Source: Clostridiaceae bacterium Marseille-Q3526 (GTDB lineage: Bacteria > Bacillota > Clostridia > Lachnospirales > Lachnospiraceae). From it: a stretch of 64,000 nt of DNA. The stretch lies in contig JAGTTS010000011.1 in NCBI GenBank assembly GCA_018223375.1, positions 1 through 64,000 of the forward strand. The letters run 5' to 3'. The translations under genes were made by a program, and so were the position numbers. Shown piece by piece: positions 8,341 through 17,022 of this stretch (the first letter of the stretch is position 1; each line of letters begins with the position of its first letter). The notes under the pieces are model-generated. The model searched no databases and was not told where the DNA came from. It was given only the letters and a program-made list of their open reading frames with translations.

Positions 8341-8440
8341 AATGAATGCACTCTCCTTTTTTCTTTTTGAAGTCAATATTTTTCGAAATTCCTAATTGCA
8401 TTACGTGGCTATTATACTTCGGATAGGGGAAAGTATGGAA
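8341..8440 (-). promoter_or_regulatory. Promoter/leader of copy 3 (duplicate of that at copy 2)
   Basis: Near-identical to 4229-4327, with -10 TATAAT complement at 8411-8416 and the same ribosome binding site. The similarity ends about 30 bp upstream of the -10. Confidence 0.55.
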
Positions 8441-8485
8441 AGTTGGAACTGGCAGATGCAGATAAAATGGAGATTTTCGGGGAAG

Positions 8486-8515
8486 AAAAAAGTGCCTGCG
8501 GGATATGGCAGACAC
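8486..8515 (-). terminator. Terminator of the marR gene
   Basis: Minus strand stem GTGTCTGC/GCAGGCAC (one mismatch) followed by T6 at 8486-8491. Confidence 0.7.
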
Positions 8516-8592
8516 ATAATTTCTATTATTTTTTCATAGCAAGAAGAGTGATTAAATATGCATGGTATGTTTGTCTAAAGAAAAAGATAATA

Positions 8593-9060
8593 TCATTCGC
8601 CGCATTCTTTTAAATGAAATTTTTCCATCAGGGGCGTCAGCGCTTCCAGACAGGAATTCAGCGTCTCCAGTTCTTCCTCATTATAAATATGCAGGGCGGC
8701 AATGGTTGTCTCCAGCATGGTTTCTTTTAAGCGTTCCATTGCCTCCAGGCCGCAGGGCGAAATCCTGATGTAGACGCGGCGGCGGTTTGCGGTATCGTGA
8801 ATCCGTTCTACCAGCGCCTTATCCTCTAAATCGTTAATCAGCTTGGAAAGCTGCTGCTTTGTAATCTGGAGCTTATCAGCCAGATCAGACATGGTATAGT
8901 TCTCATCCTTTTGGTCTGCCAGAATGGACAGCGTAAAAAAGGGAAGAGAGTTGATTTTAATATGATTAGCGGACTGGTACTGGCACTTGGCAAAGGTCAG
9001 AAAAGAAAATGCAAATTCTAAAAAATGCGTTCCGGCTGTCCGCAGCTTTTCATCATCCAT
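8593..9060 (-). CDS. MarR-family transcriptional regulator
   Basis: 155 aa. The frame extends 16 codons upstream, but the ATG at 9060 follows AGGAGGTG at the right distance and removes a non-conserved extension. Winged helix: YTMSDLADKLQITKQQLSKLINDLEDKALVERIHDTANRRRVYIRISPCG (about residues 55-105), with the DxRxxxV-like wing as D-T-A-N-R-R-R. Flanking helices form the usual dimer interface. Transcribed divergently from ftsH across a 215-bp gap holding an A/T-rich inverted repeat, so control of itself and of ftsH is likely. The ligand is unknown. Confidence 0.88.
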   Translation of the reverse strand: MDDEKLRTAGTHFLEFAFSFLTFAKCQYQSANHIKINSLPFFTLSILADQKDENYTMSDLADKLQITKQQLSKLINDLEDKALVERIHDTANRRRVYIRISPCGLEAMERLKETMLETTIAALHIYNEEELETLNSCLEALTPLMEKFHLKECGE

Positions 9061-9131
9061 ACAGACACCTCCTGAAGCTGATATGAACAGGTATTTTGTT
9101 CCCATCATAACACATTTTTTATATCAGATCA

Positions 9132-9160
9132 ATAAATATTAAAAGTAAATAAATATTTAT
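9132..9160. promoter_or_regulatory. Inverted repeat, candidate MarR operator
   Basis: ATAAATATT (9132-9140) and AATATTTAT (9152-9160) are perfect 9-bp arms 11 nt apart, just upstream of the ftsH -35. Confidence 0.5.
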
Positions 9161-9169
9161 AATAATATA

Positions 9170-9198
9170 TTGACAAATATAAAATGCAGTTGTATTGT
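9170..9198 (+). promoter_or_regulatory. Promoter of ftsH
   Basis: Perfect -35 TTGACA (9170-9175), 17-bp spacer, -10 TATTGT (9193-9198). Confidence 0.7.
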
Positions 9199-9275
9199 AG
9201 GCTGTGTAACGGGCAGAAGGTATAAAACTGCCGGATTTGCCAATGATGTAAAGAGACGATGAGGAGAAGAAGTTT

Positions 9276-11177
9276 ATGGAAAAAAGGGATTCTGATCAGA
9301 ATAAACCGCCCAAGCGTTCGTTTCTGTATTATTACGGGATCGTTATGCTGGTGCTGCTGCTTCTGAATATTTTTGTGTTTCCTTCTGTCATGGATAAGAC
9401 AGTGGAGGGACGTTACGACGAATTTCTGACTTCCCTGAATGCAGGGGAAGTAGACGAGGTCTATGTGACTACTAATGATGAGGTTATGTATACCTTAAAG
9501 GGCGACAGCAGGGGCGCTGTTCACAAGACTGGCCTGATGCCAGGAGATAATATTACGGAACGGCTGGCCGGCACAGACGCCAGATTCAGTTCTGAGATTC
9601 AGACCCAGGCCTCGCCGCTGCTGGACTTTTTGCTTACCTGGATTGCGCCGTTTGTCATTCTGGTTCTGATCGGGCAGCTGATGAGCCGGGCAATGATGAA
9701 GCGCATGGGAGGGCCCAACGCCATGACCTTCGGAAAGTCCAATGCCAAAATTTACGCGGAGTCTGAGACGGGCAAGACTTTTGCAGACGTAGCGGGCCAG
9801 GAGGAGGCCAAGGAAGCTTTAAAGGAGATTGTGGATTTTCTTCACAACCCCCAGAAATATACGGATATCGGAGCGACTCTGCCTAAGGGCGCACTGTTAG
9901 TCGGTCCGCCAGGAACAGGAAAAACATTGCTTGCCAAGGCGGTGGCAGGAGAGGCCCACGTGCCGTTTTTCTCTATATCCGGCTCGGAGTTTGTAGAGAT
10001 GTTTGTGGGCATGGGAGCCGCTAAGGTAAGGGATTTATTTAAACAGGCCAATGAGAAGGCCCCCTGTATCGTATTTATCGATGAGATTGACACGATCGGA
10101 AAGAAGCGTGATGGAAATATAGGAGGCAATGACGAGAGGGAGCAGACCTTAAACCAGCTTCTGACGGAGATGGATGGATTTGACGGTCAGAAGGGAGTTG
10201 TCATCCTGGCCGCTACCAACCGGCCGGATTCTCTCGATAAAGCGCTTCTGCGTCCGGGCCGTTTCGACAGAAGAATTCCTGTGGAGCTGCCTGACATGAG
10301 AGGCAGGGAGGCCATTTTAAAGGTTTCTGCCCGCGGCGTGAAGATGGATGAAACGGTTGATTATAATGAGATTGCCCGGGCTACCAGCGGCGCCAGCGGA
10401 GCGGATTTGGCCAATATTGTCAATGAAGCTGCTCTGAGGGCGGTCCGTATGGGCAGAAGGATGGTTTCGCAGCAGGACCTGGAAGAGAGCGTGGAGGTTG
10501 TCATTGCCGGATATCAGAGGAAGGATGCAGAGGTTTCTGTCAATGAGAAGAAGATTGTGTCCTACCATGAAATCGGCCATGCGCTCGTAGCGGCGATGCA
10601 GAGTCATTCTGCGCCGGTGCATAAGATCACGATTATTCCCAGAACCAGCGGGGCTCTGGGATACACGATGCAGATTGAGGAGGATCAGCGATTTCTCATG
10701 AGCCGGGACGAGGCGTTTAATAAGATTGTGACGCTGACAGGAGGCCGGGCGGCGGAGGAACTGATTTTCCACTCTATTACAACCGGCGCTTCCAATGACA
10801 TCGAGCAGGCGACCAGGATTGCCCGCGCCATGGTGACGCGGTTCGGAATGAGCGAGCAGTTCGGAATGGTGGCCCTGGAGACAGTCAGCAACCAGTATCT
10901 GGGCGGAGACGCGTCCTTGGCCTGCTCCGAGCACACGGCGATGCGGATCGACGAGGAAGTCATTGACACAGTCCGTCAGGCCCATGATAAGGCCTGCCAG
11001 ATTTTGAAGGAAAACGAGGAAAAGCTTCATGAGCTGGCAGCCTATCTTCTGGAGAAGGAGACCATCACAGGCGAGGAATTCATGGAGATTCTGAAAAAGG
11101 AGAATTTGGAAACTGCAGGCGCAGATGCTGAGGAAAAGGTGGAAAGAGACCATACAGAAATTCAGGATAACGTCTAG
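9276..11177 (+). CDS. ftsH: ATP-dependent zinc metalloprotease FtsH
   Basis: 633 aa. Membrane-anchored AAA+ protease that degrades misfolded membrane proteins and short-lived regulators. Two membrane helices (about 16-36 and 115-136) flank a short extracytoplasmic domain; Walker A GPPGTGKT at 210-217, Walker B IVFIDEID near 265-272, SRH with ATNRPDSLDKALLRPGRFDRR, and zinc site HEIGH at 431-435 (third ligand D in TGASNDIEQ). Full length for the family. ATG at 9276 preceded by GAGGAGAAG. Its setting, divergent from a marR gene rather than in the common tilS-hpt-ftsH cluster, suggests a second, regulated FtsH paralogue. Confidence 0.95.
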   Translation: MEKRDSDQNKPPKRSFLYYYGIVMLVLLLLNIFVFPSVMDKTVEGRYDEFLTSLNAGEVDEVYVTTNDEVMYTLKGDSRGAVHKTGLMPGDNITERLAGTDARFSSEIQTQASPLLDFLLTWIAPFVILVLIGQLMSRAMMKRMGGPNAMTFGKSNAKIYAESETGKTFADVAGQEEAKEALKEIVDFLHNPQKYTDIGATLPKGALLVGPPGTGKTLLAKAVAGEAHVPFFSISGSEFVEMFVGMGAAKVRDLFKQANEKAPCIVFIDEIDTIGKKRDGNIGGNDEREQTLNQLLTEMDGFDGQKGVVILAATNRPDSLDKALLRPGRFDRRIPVELPDMRGREAILKVSARGVKMDETVDYNEIARATSGASGADLANIVNEAALRAVRMGRRMVSQQDLEESVEVVIAGYQRKDAEVSVNEKKIVSYHEIGHALVAAMQSHSAPVHKITIIPRTSGALGYTMQIEEDQRFLMSRDEAFNKIVTLTGGRAAEELIFHSITTGASNDIEQATRIARAMVTRFGMSEQFGMVALETVSNQYLGGDASLACSEHTAMRIDEEVIDTVRQAHDKACQILKENEEKLHELAAYLLEKETITGEEFMEILKKENLETAGADAEEKVERDHTEIQDNV

Positions 11178-11304
11178 TAAGCAGAAGCTCGATACAGATT
11201 AGAAGCTTTTATGGCAGTCCGGACAGGGAAAGACAGTTCTCTGCCCGGGCTGTTTTCGACTGCGGGAAAACTGGAAAATGCCTGCAAAATAATCGAACAA
11301 ACGT

Positions 11305-11333
11305 TTGAAAAATAAAGGTGGATGTGGTATAAT
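11305..11333 (+). promoter_or_regulatory. Distal promoter upstream of uvrA
   Basis: -35 TTGAAA (11305-11310), 17-bp spacer, perfect -10 TATAAT (11328-11333); it would give a leader of about 270 nt before uvrA. Confidence 0.55.
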
Positions 11334-11469
11334 AACTCCAAAATGCAGTTGTGCTGCGCACACCTGCCGCTGCCTTTGGCAGCTAAAACATTTTGTCGTT
11401 ACCATATCAGGTGAAAACAAATGTCTGCTTCGCAGCCACTTGCTTTCCTGCAGATATGGTATAATATGA

Positions 11470-11563
11470 GCACTTAGCGAATACGAGCCGCAGGCGGAGT
11501 ATGAGGTTAGTGCGAGTCATACCCAGACACTTAGCGAGGTTTTGTCGAGCTTAGTGAATGCGG
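11470..11563. repeat. CTTAGCGA palindromic repeat element
   Basis: CACTTAGCGA occurs at 11473 and 11528. Each is matched downstream by a reversed copy (GGTTAGTGC; GCTTAGTGA), giving two imperfect hairpins in about 90 bp. Its look suggests a dispersed intergenic repeat, which one window cannot prove. Confidence 0.4.
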
Positions 11564-11569
11564 TATAAT
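11542..11569 (+). promoter_or_regulatory. Proximal promoter of uvrA
   Basis: -35 TTGTCG (11542-11547), 16-bp spacer, -10 TATAAT (11564-11569), 43 bp before the start codon. Confidence 0.5.
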
Positions 11570-11612
11570 AACTTACAACGAAAATGGAACACAGGTCAGC
11601 AAGGAGTACGGT

Positions 11613-14465
11613 ATGGCGAAGCAGTACATTAAAATACGAGGAGCGAATGAGCACAATCTGAAAAATATATCGGTAGATATCCCGAGAAATGAGCTGGTAG
11701 TTTTGACAGGACTTTCCGGCTCCGGAAAGTCTTCCCTGGCTTTTGACACGATTTATGCGGAGGGACAGCGCCGCTACATGGAATCGCTGTCTTCCTATGC
11801 AAGGCAGTTCCTGGGACAGATGGAGAAGCCGGATGTGGAGAGCATAGAAGGACTTTCCCCGGCTATTTCCATTGATCAGAAGTCCACGAACAGGAATCCC
11901 AGATCTACAGTGGGAACTGTGACAGAGATTTATGATTATATGCGTCTTCTCTACGCCAGAATCGGTATTCCCCACTGCCCCAGGTGCGGCCGGGAGATTC
12001 ACAGGCAGACCATTGATCAGATGGTGGATCAGATTATGGCCATGCCGGAGCGGACGAAAATCCAGCTTCTGGCTCCTGTAGTCCGTGGGCGCAAGGGAGA
12101 GCATGTGAAGGTGCTGGAGCACGCCAGAAAGGGCGGCTACGTCCGCGTCCGGATTGACGGAAGCCTGTACGAGCTTTCTGAGGAGATTAAGCTGGATAAG
12201 AATATTAAGCACAATATTGAGATTGTGGTGGATCGTCTGGTGGTGAAGCCGGGCATTGAGAAGCGTCTGACAGATTCCATTGAGACGGTGATGGAGCTGA
12301 CAGGAGGTCTGATGACTGTGGATATTCCTGACCAGGAATCCATGAATTTCAGTCAGAATTTTGCCTGCCCTGACTGTGGAATCAGCGTGGACGAGGTGGA
12401 ACCCAGAAGCTTTTCTTTCAATAATCCGTTCGGCGCCTGCCCTGACTGCTACGGACTGGGCTATAAGATGGAGTTTGACGAGGATCTGCTGATTCCTGAC
12501 AAGAGCCTGAGCATCAGCCAGGGGGCGATTGTGGGCATGGGATGGCAGTCCTGCACGGATAAAGGCAGCTTTACGCGTGCGATTCTGGACGCGTTGGTGG
12601 AGGAGTACCATTTCAGCCTGGACACACCGTTTCGGGATTACCCCAAGGAGATTCACGACGTCCTGATTCACGGAACCGGGGGGAAAGTCCTGAAGGTGCG
12701 CTACAAGGGCCAGAGAGGAGAGGGCGTCTACGATGTGGCCTTCGAGGGACTGATTCAGAATATGAACCGCAAGTACCGGGAGACTTTTTCCGATGCCATG
12801 AAGGCTGAATATGAGACTTATATGCGGATTACGCCTTGTCCTGTCTGCAAGGGCCAGAGACTGAAAAAAGAGGCTCTGGCGGTGACGGTAGGCGGGAAAA
12901 ATATTTTCGAGGCCACCAACATGTCCATTGTCAAATACAGGGAATTTATCGATGGGCTGAATCTGACTGTCATGCAGGAGACCATCGGAGCGCCGATTTT
13001 AAAGGAGATCAGGGCCAGAGTCAGCTTTCTGATTGACGTGGGACTGGATTATCTGACTTTAGCCAGAGCGACGGGAACGCTGTCCGGAGGAGAGGCCCAG
13101 AGAATCCGCCTGGCGACTCAGATTGGTTCGGGACTGGTAGGCGTCGCCTACATTCTGGACGAGCCCAGCATCGGACTTCACCAGAAGGATAACGATAAGC
13201 TGTTAAAGACGCTTCTGCACCTTAGAGATCTGGGAAATACCGTGCTGGTGGTGGAGCATGACGAAGATACCATGCTGGCTGCGGACTGTATTGTGGATAT
13301 CGGACCTGGAGCAGGAGAACACGGTGGAAATGTGGTGGCCGTAGGCACGGCGAAGCAGATCATGAAGTGCAAAGACTCTATTACAGGAGCTTATCTGAGC
13401 GGCAGAATCAAGATTCCTGTTCCAGCAGAGCGCAGGAAGCCGACCGGGTGGATCACCGTAAAGGGAGCGGCAGAAAACAACTTAAAGAATATCGACGTTT
13501 CTTTTCCCTTGGGCGTGATGACCTGTGTGACAGGAGTTTCCGGTTCTGGAAAAAGCTCTTTGGTAAACGAGATTTTGTATAAGGCTCTGGCGAAAAAGCT
13601 GAACCGGGCCAGGACAATTCCGGGCAAGCATAAGGAAATCCAGGGGACGGAGCAGCTGGATAAGATTATTGCCATCGACCAGTCTCCTATCGGGCGGACG
13701 CCTCGTTCCAATCCGGCGACCTACACAGGTGCATTTGATCTGATCCGGGATCTATTTGCGTCTACGCCTGATGCGAAAGCCAAGGGTTATAATAAAGGAA
13801 GATTCAGCTTTAATAAGAAGGGCGGGCGGTGCGAAGCCTGCAGCGGAGACGGAATTATTAAAATAGAGATGCATTTTCTTCCGGACGTGTATGTGCCCTG
13901 CGAGGTCTGCGGAGGAAAAAGGTATAACCGTGAGACACTGGAGGTGAAATACAAGGGCAAGAGTATTTATGACGTTTTAAATATGACAGTGGAGGAGGCT
14001 CTGCACTTCTTTGAAAATGTGCCGTCCATCTACAGAAAGATCGAGACGCTGAATGATGTGGGACTTTCCTACGTCCGTCTGGGCCAGCCGTCCACACAGC
14101 TGTCAGGCGGAGAAGCCCAGCGTATCAAGCTGGCCACAGAGCTGAGCAAGCGGGGAACGGGAAAAACGATTTATATTTTGGACGAGCCGACGACGGGACT
14201 TCATTTTGCCGACGTACACAAATTGATCGAGATTCTCAGACGCCTTTCGGACGGTGGAAATACAGTAGTTGTCATTGAGCATAATCTGGATGTGATTAAG
14301 ACGGCGGATTATCTGATTGACATTGGTCCAAACGGAGGAGATAAGGGTGGAACTGTGATTGCCCAGGGAACGCCGGAGCAGGTGGCTGAAAATCCTGTTT
14401 CCTACACAGGACAGTATGTGAAGAAGTACCTGAATCTGGGAGCAGAAGATACAAAGCAGGAATGA
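11613..14465 (+). CDS. uvrA: UvrABC excinuclease subunit A
   Basis: 950 aa, the usual length. Damage-recognition ATPase of nucleotide excision repair; as a dimer it loads UvrB. Two ABC ATPase modules: first Walker A GLSGSGKSS near residue 31, second GVSGSGKSS near 640; signatures LSGGEAQRI occur in both halves. Zinc-binding Cys clusters are visible: CPDCGI...CPDCYGLG before the first signature region and CEACSGDG...CEVCGGKRYN in the second module. ATG at 11613 with CAAGGAG 9 nt upstream. uvrB is not in this window. Confidence 0.97.
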   Translation: MAKQYIKIRGANEHNLKNISVDIPRNELVVLTGLSGSGKSSLAFDTIYAEGQRRYMESLSSYARQFLGQMEKPDVESIEGLSPAISIDQKSTNRNPRSTVGTVTEIYDYMRLLYARIGIPHCPRCGREIHRQTIDQMVDQIMAMPERTKIQLLAPVVRGRKGEHVKVLEHARKGGYVRVRIDGSLYELSEEIKLDKNIKHNIEIVVDRLVVKPGIEKRLTDSIETVMELTGGLMTVDIPDQESMNFSQNFACPDCGISVDEVEPRSFSFNNPFGACPDCYGLGYKMEFDEDLLIPDKSLSISQGAIVGMGWQSCTDKGSFTRAILDALVEEYHFSLDTPFRDYPKEIHDVLIHGTGGKVLKVRYKGQRGEGVYDVAFEGLIQNMNRKYRETFSDAMKAEYETYMRITPCPVCKGQRLKKEALAVTVGGKNIFEATNMSIVKYREFIDGLNLTVMQETIGAPILKEIRARVSFLIDVGLDYLTLARATGTLSGGEAQRIRLATQIGSGLVGVAYILDEPSIGLHQKDNDKLLKTLLHLRDLGNTVLVVEHDEDTMLAADCIVDIGPGAGEHGGNVVAVGTAKQIMKCKDSITGAYLSGRIKIPVPAERRKPTGWITVKGAAENNLKNIDVSFPLGVMTCVTGVSGSGKSSLVNEILYKALAKKLNRARTIPGKHKEIQGTEQLDKIIAIDQSPIGRTPRSNPATYTGAFDLIRDLFASTPDAKAKGYNKGRFSFNKKGGRCEACSGDGIIKIEMHFLPDVYVPCEVCGGKRYNRETLEVKYKGKSIYDVLNMTVEEALHFFENVPSIYRKIETLNDVGLSYVRLGQPSTQLSGGEAQRIKLATELSKRGTGKTIYILDEPTTGLHFADVHKLIEILRRLSDGGNTVVVIEHNLDVIKTADYLIDIGPNGGDKGGTVIAQGTPEQVAENPVSYTGQYVKKYLNLGAEDTKQE

Positions 14466-14558
14466 AAACGGTGAAACAGGGCAGAAGGCAGGGTGTACAG
14501 GGAACTGCCGGGAAAAGCAGCGGGAACAATATTGAGAAAACGGAGCGGAACGAGAGAG

Positions 14559-15080
14559 ATGGAGCCACAGAAAGAAGAAATGCAAGTCAGCTTTTATGAA
14601 ATGAGACAGGCAGAGGAGACACAGATTCCTGAGTTTATTCAGGTGATCCAGGAGAGGATTGACTGGATGGAGAGCAGGGGGATGAAGCAGTGGAACGATG
14701 AGGAATATCTGGATTTTTATTCAGAAGAATATTTCCGCGCTCAGGCCAGGGCTGGACATCTGTTTTTCCTTATAAAAGAGGGAAAAGCAGCTGGAGTGAC
14801 AGCCTTACTGGAAGAAGACGACAGATGGGAGGATGGAAGCCGGGAGTATTTTTATGTTCATCATCTGGCTTCCAGAACAGGAATTCCAGGAGCTGGTTCT
14901 GCGTTTTTAGAGCTGATAGAAGATTACGCCAGAAAACAGGGGAAAAGGGGAATCCGTTTAGACTGTCAGCTGGGAAATGAACCGCTTAACCGCTTTTACG
15001 AAAGAAACGGTTATGTCACTGTGGGAGAGCCGTTTACAGCAGGCGGCTACACTGGAATCAGAAAGGTGCTGGAGTTTTAG
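14559..15080 (+). CDS. GNAT-family N-acetyltransferase
   Basis: About 173 aa. The frame opens at a GTG (14493), but the first ~30 residues are low-complexity and the fold seems to begin at SFYEMRQAEETQIPEF; ATG codons at 14559 and 14580 are the alternatives and none has a strong ribosome binding site. GNAT features: VHHLASRTGIPGAGSAFLELIEDYARKQG (beta-4 and the acetyl-CoA pyrophosphate loop, an atypical form) then IRLDCQLGNEPLNRFYERNGY (motif B). The substrate cannot be told. Lies 90 bp after uvrA in the same direction. Confidence 0.75.
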   Translation: MEPQKEEMQVSFYEMRQAEETQIPEFIQVIQERIDWMESRGMKQWNDEEYLDFYSEEYFRAQARAGHLFFLIKEGKAAGVTALLEEDDRWEDGSREYFYVHHLASRTGIPGAGSAFLELIEDYARKQGKRGIRLDCQLGNEPLNRFYERNGYVTVGEPFTAGGYTGIRKVLEF

Positions 15081-15089
15081 AAAATGATG

Positions 15090-15118
15090 TTGCCAAGCGG
15101 GAGAGAGTGTCTTATAAT
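15090..15118 (+). promoter_or_regulatory. Promoter of guaA
   Basis: -35 TTGCCA (15090-15095), 17-bp spacer, perfect -10 TATAAT (15113-15118). No purine-riboswitch core is recognisable in the 64-nt leader. Confidence 0.65.
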
Positions 15119-15188
15119 AAAAATAGACTGCGGAAGTTTCCCCTTTTGCAGACTGCGACAACAGTGAAGAATTATAGGAGGAATACTC

Positions 15189-16730
15189 GTGGAAAAAGAG
15201 ATGATTATTGTACTGGATTTTGGCGGCCAGTATAATCAGTTAATTGCAAGAAGAGTAAGAGAATGCAACGTATATTGTGAAGTACATCCGTACAGTATGC
15301 CGATTGAGAAAATTAAAGAGATGAACCCAAAGGGAATCATTTTTACCGGCGGACCTAACAGTGTATATGGGGACGATTCTCCTCGCTGTTCAAAAGAGAT
15401 CTTTGAACTGGGTATTCCTGTTTTAGGCATCTGCTATGGCGCTCAGCTGATGGCCCACCTGCTGGACGGCAAGGTAGCTACCGCTCCTGTCAGCGAGTAC
15501 GGAAAGACAGAGGTAGAGGTGGACACAGCGTCCAAGCTGTTCACAGGCGTTTCCCCAAAGACGATCTGCTGGATGAGCCATACAGATTATATTGAGAAGG
15601 CGCCGGAGGGCTTTGCTGTGACAGCTCATACTCCCGTATGCCCGGTAGCTGCCATGGAATATCCGGAGAAGAAGTGGTATTCTGTACAGTGGCATCCGGA
15701 GGTTATGCACACACAGGAAGGTACAAAGATGCTGTCCAACTTTGTATATAATGTATGCGGCTGCAAGGGAGACTGGAAGATGGACGCTTTCGTGGAGAGC
15801 TCTATTGAGGCAATCCGTGAGAAGGTAGGTTCCGGACGTGTGCTCTGCGCCTTATCCGGCGGAGTAGACTCTTCTGTAGCGGCAGTTATGATGGCAAAGG
15901 CAGTTGGAAAGCAGCTGACCTGCGTATTCGTTGACCACGGTCTTTTAAGAAAGAACGAAGGAGACGAGGTTGAGGCAGTATTTGGACCAAACGGCCCGTA
16001 TGATCTGAATTTTGTCCGTGTAAACGCTCAGGAGCGTTTCTATGCAAAGCTGGCAGGAGAGACTGATCCGGAGACAAAGAGAAAAATTATCGGCGAGGAG
16101 TTTATCCGCGTATTTGAGGAAGAGGCTAAGAAGATCGGAGCCGTTGACTTCTTAGTACAGGGAACTATTTACCCGGATGTGATCGAGTCGGGACTTGGAA
16201 AATCTGCTGTTATCAAGTCCCATCACAACGTAGGAGGACTTCCAGAGCACGTAGATTTCAAGGAAATTATCGAGCCTCTCCGTATGCTGTTCAAGGATGA
16301 GGTGAGAAAGGCAGGACTGGAGCTTGGCATTCCGGAGCATCTGGTATTCCGCCAGCCGTTCCCAGGGCCAGGCCTCGGCGTAAGAATTATCGGCGATATC
16401 ACGCCGGAGAAGGTAAAGATTGTACAGGATGCAGATGCAATCTACCGCGAGGAGATTGACAAGGCAGGCATTGCCAAGAATCTTGGCCAGTACTTTGCCG
16501 CATTGACAAATATGAGATCCGTCGGCTGCATGGGAGATGGAAGAACATACGACTATGCCATCGCTCTGCGCGCCGTACTCACCAGCGATTTCATGACTGC
16601 AGAGGCAGCAGAAATCCCGTGGGAGGTACTGAGCAAGGTAACCAGCAGAATCGTCAACGAGGTGAAGGGAGTTAACCGCGTTATGTACGATTGTACCGGA
16701 AAGCCGCCGGCAACGATTGAGTTTGAATAA
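15189..16730 (+). CDS. guaA: GMP synthase (glutamine-hydrolysing)
   Basis: 513 aa. Converts XMP to GMP using glutamine and ATP in purine synthesis. N-terminal class I glutamine amidotransferase with nucleophile GICYGAQ (Cys near residue 81) and the H-x-E pair in QWHPEV; then ATP-pyrophosphatase loop ALSGGVDSS (about 223-231) and the C-terminal dimerisation domain ending KPPATIEFE. GTG start at 15189, 7 nt after AGGAGG. Its last codons form the attachment site of the mobile element that follows: the GAGTTTGAATA at the stop codon recurs at 26816, and the gene is kept intact at the left junction. Confidence 0.97.
   Translation: MEKEMIIVLDFGGQYNQLIARRVRECNVYCEVHPYSMPIEKIKEMNPKGIIFTGGPNSVYGDDSPRCSKEIFELGIPVLGICYGAQLMAHLLDGKVATAPVSEYGKTEVEVDTASKLFTGVSPKTICWMSHTDYIEKAPEGFAVTAHTPVCPVAAMEYPEKKWYSVQWHPEVMHTQEGTKMLSNFVYNVCGCKGDWKMDAFVESSIEAIREKVGSGRVLCALSGGVDSSVAAVMMAKAVGKQLTCVFVDHGLLRKNEGDEVEAVFGPNGPYDLNFVRVNAQERFYAKLAGETDPETKRKIIGEEFIRVFEEEAKKIGAVDFLVQGTIYPDVIESGLGKSAVIKSHHNVGGLPEHVDFKEIIEPLRMLFKDEVRKAGLELGIPEHLVFRQPFPGPGLGVRIIGDITPEKVKIVQDADAIYREEIDKAGIAKNLGQYFAALTNMRSVGCMGDGRTYDYAIALRAVLTSDFMTAEAAEIPWEVLSKVTSRIVNEVKGVNRVMYDCTGKPPATIEFE
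16719..16729 (+). repeat. attL core inside the guaA stop region
   Basis: GAGTTTGAATA, matching the right-end copy at 26816-26826. The following A completes the TAA stop of guaA. Confidence 0.75.
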
Positions 16731-16790
16731 ATCGAGTTGCTTAAAAAAGCCAGTGTTTATGCGGGTTTCAGCGATTTCGATTAGTCTTTT

Positions 16791-16808
16791 GATAACAAAT
16801 TGATAACA
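16791..16808 (+). repeat. Integrase arm-type site, left end
   Basis: GATAACAAATTGATAACA, which itself contains GATAACA twice. It differs at one base from the right-end copy at 26698-26715. Confidence 0.55.
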
Positions 16809-16927
16809 GTCATAGCAAGTGCCATTATTCTTGTTATCCAGTGGTTTATGGGTAACGGAACAATTAACAGGTGGCTTGCAGACTAAAGTTCGGAGCTTGG
16901 CTCTGAACAAATTCCATATTATAAACT

Positions 16928-16970
16928 AAGCCCTTAGCTGTGGTTAATAACCATAGTTAAGGGCTTTTTT
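16928..16970 (+). terminator. Strong terminator at the left end of the element
   Basis: AAGCCCTTA...TAAGGGCTT with an inner TGGTT-AATA-ACCA stem, followed by T6. It stops guaA transcription and separates it from the convergent repressor gene. Confidence 0.75.
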
Positions 16971-17022
16971 GTCGTTGCCAAAGCATCTGTAGGGAGCTGC
17001 CAGTGGCAGGTCCTGTAGGTGC

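Larger units (their letters stand above)
11178..11612. other. 435-bp intergenic region before uvrA with several promoter-like sites
   Basis: No coding frame is supported. It holds three GGTATAATA blocks (11326, 11459, 11562), two of them with matching -35 boxes, complementary arms CAAAATG/CATTTTG and ACCATATC/GATATGGT that could fold the leader, and a repeat built on CACTTAGCGA. Confidence 0.5.

Noticed and set aside
14493..14558. Longer N-terminus of the GNAT protein from a GTG
   Set aside because: The added residues are low-complexity and precede the recognisable fold; the binding site is no better than for the later ATG.
15119..15188. Purine riboswitch before guaA
   Set aside because: The leader is only about 64 nt and lacks the conserved three-way-junction sequences of that class.
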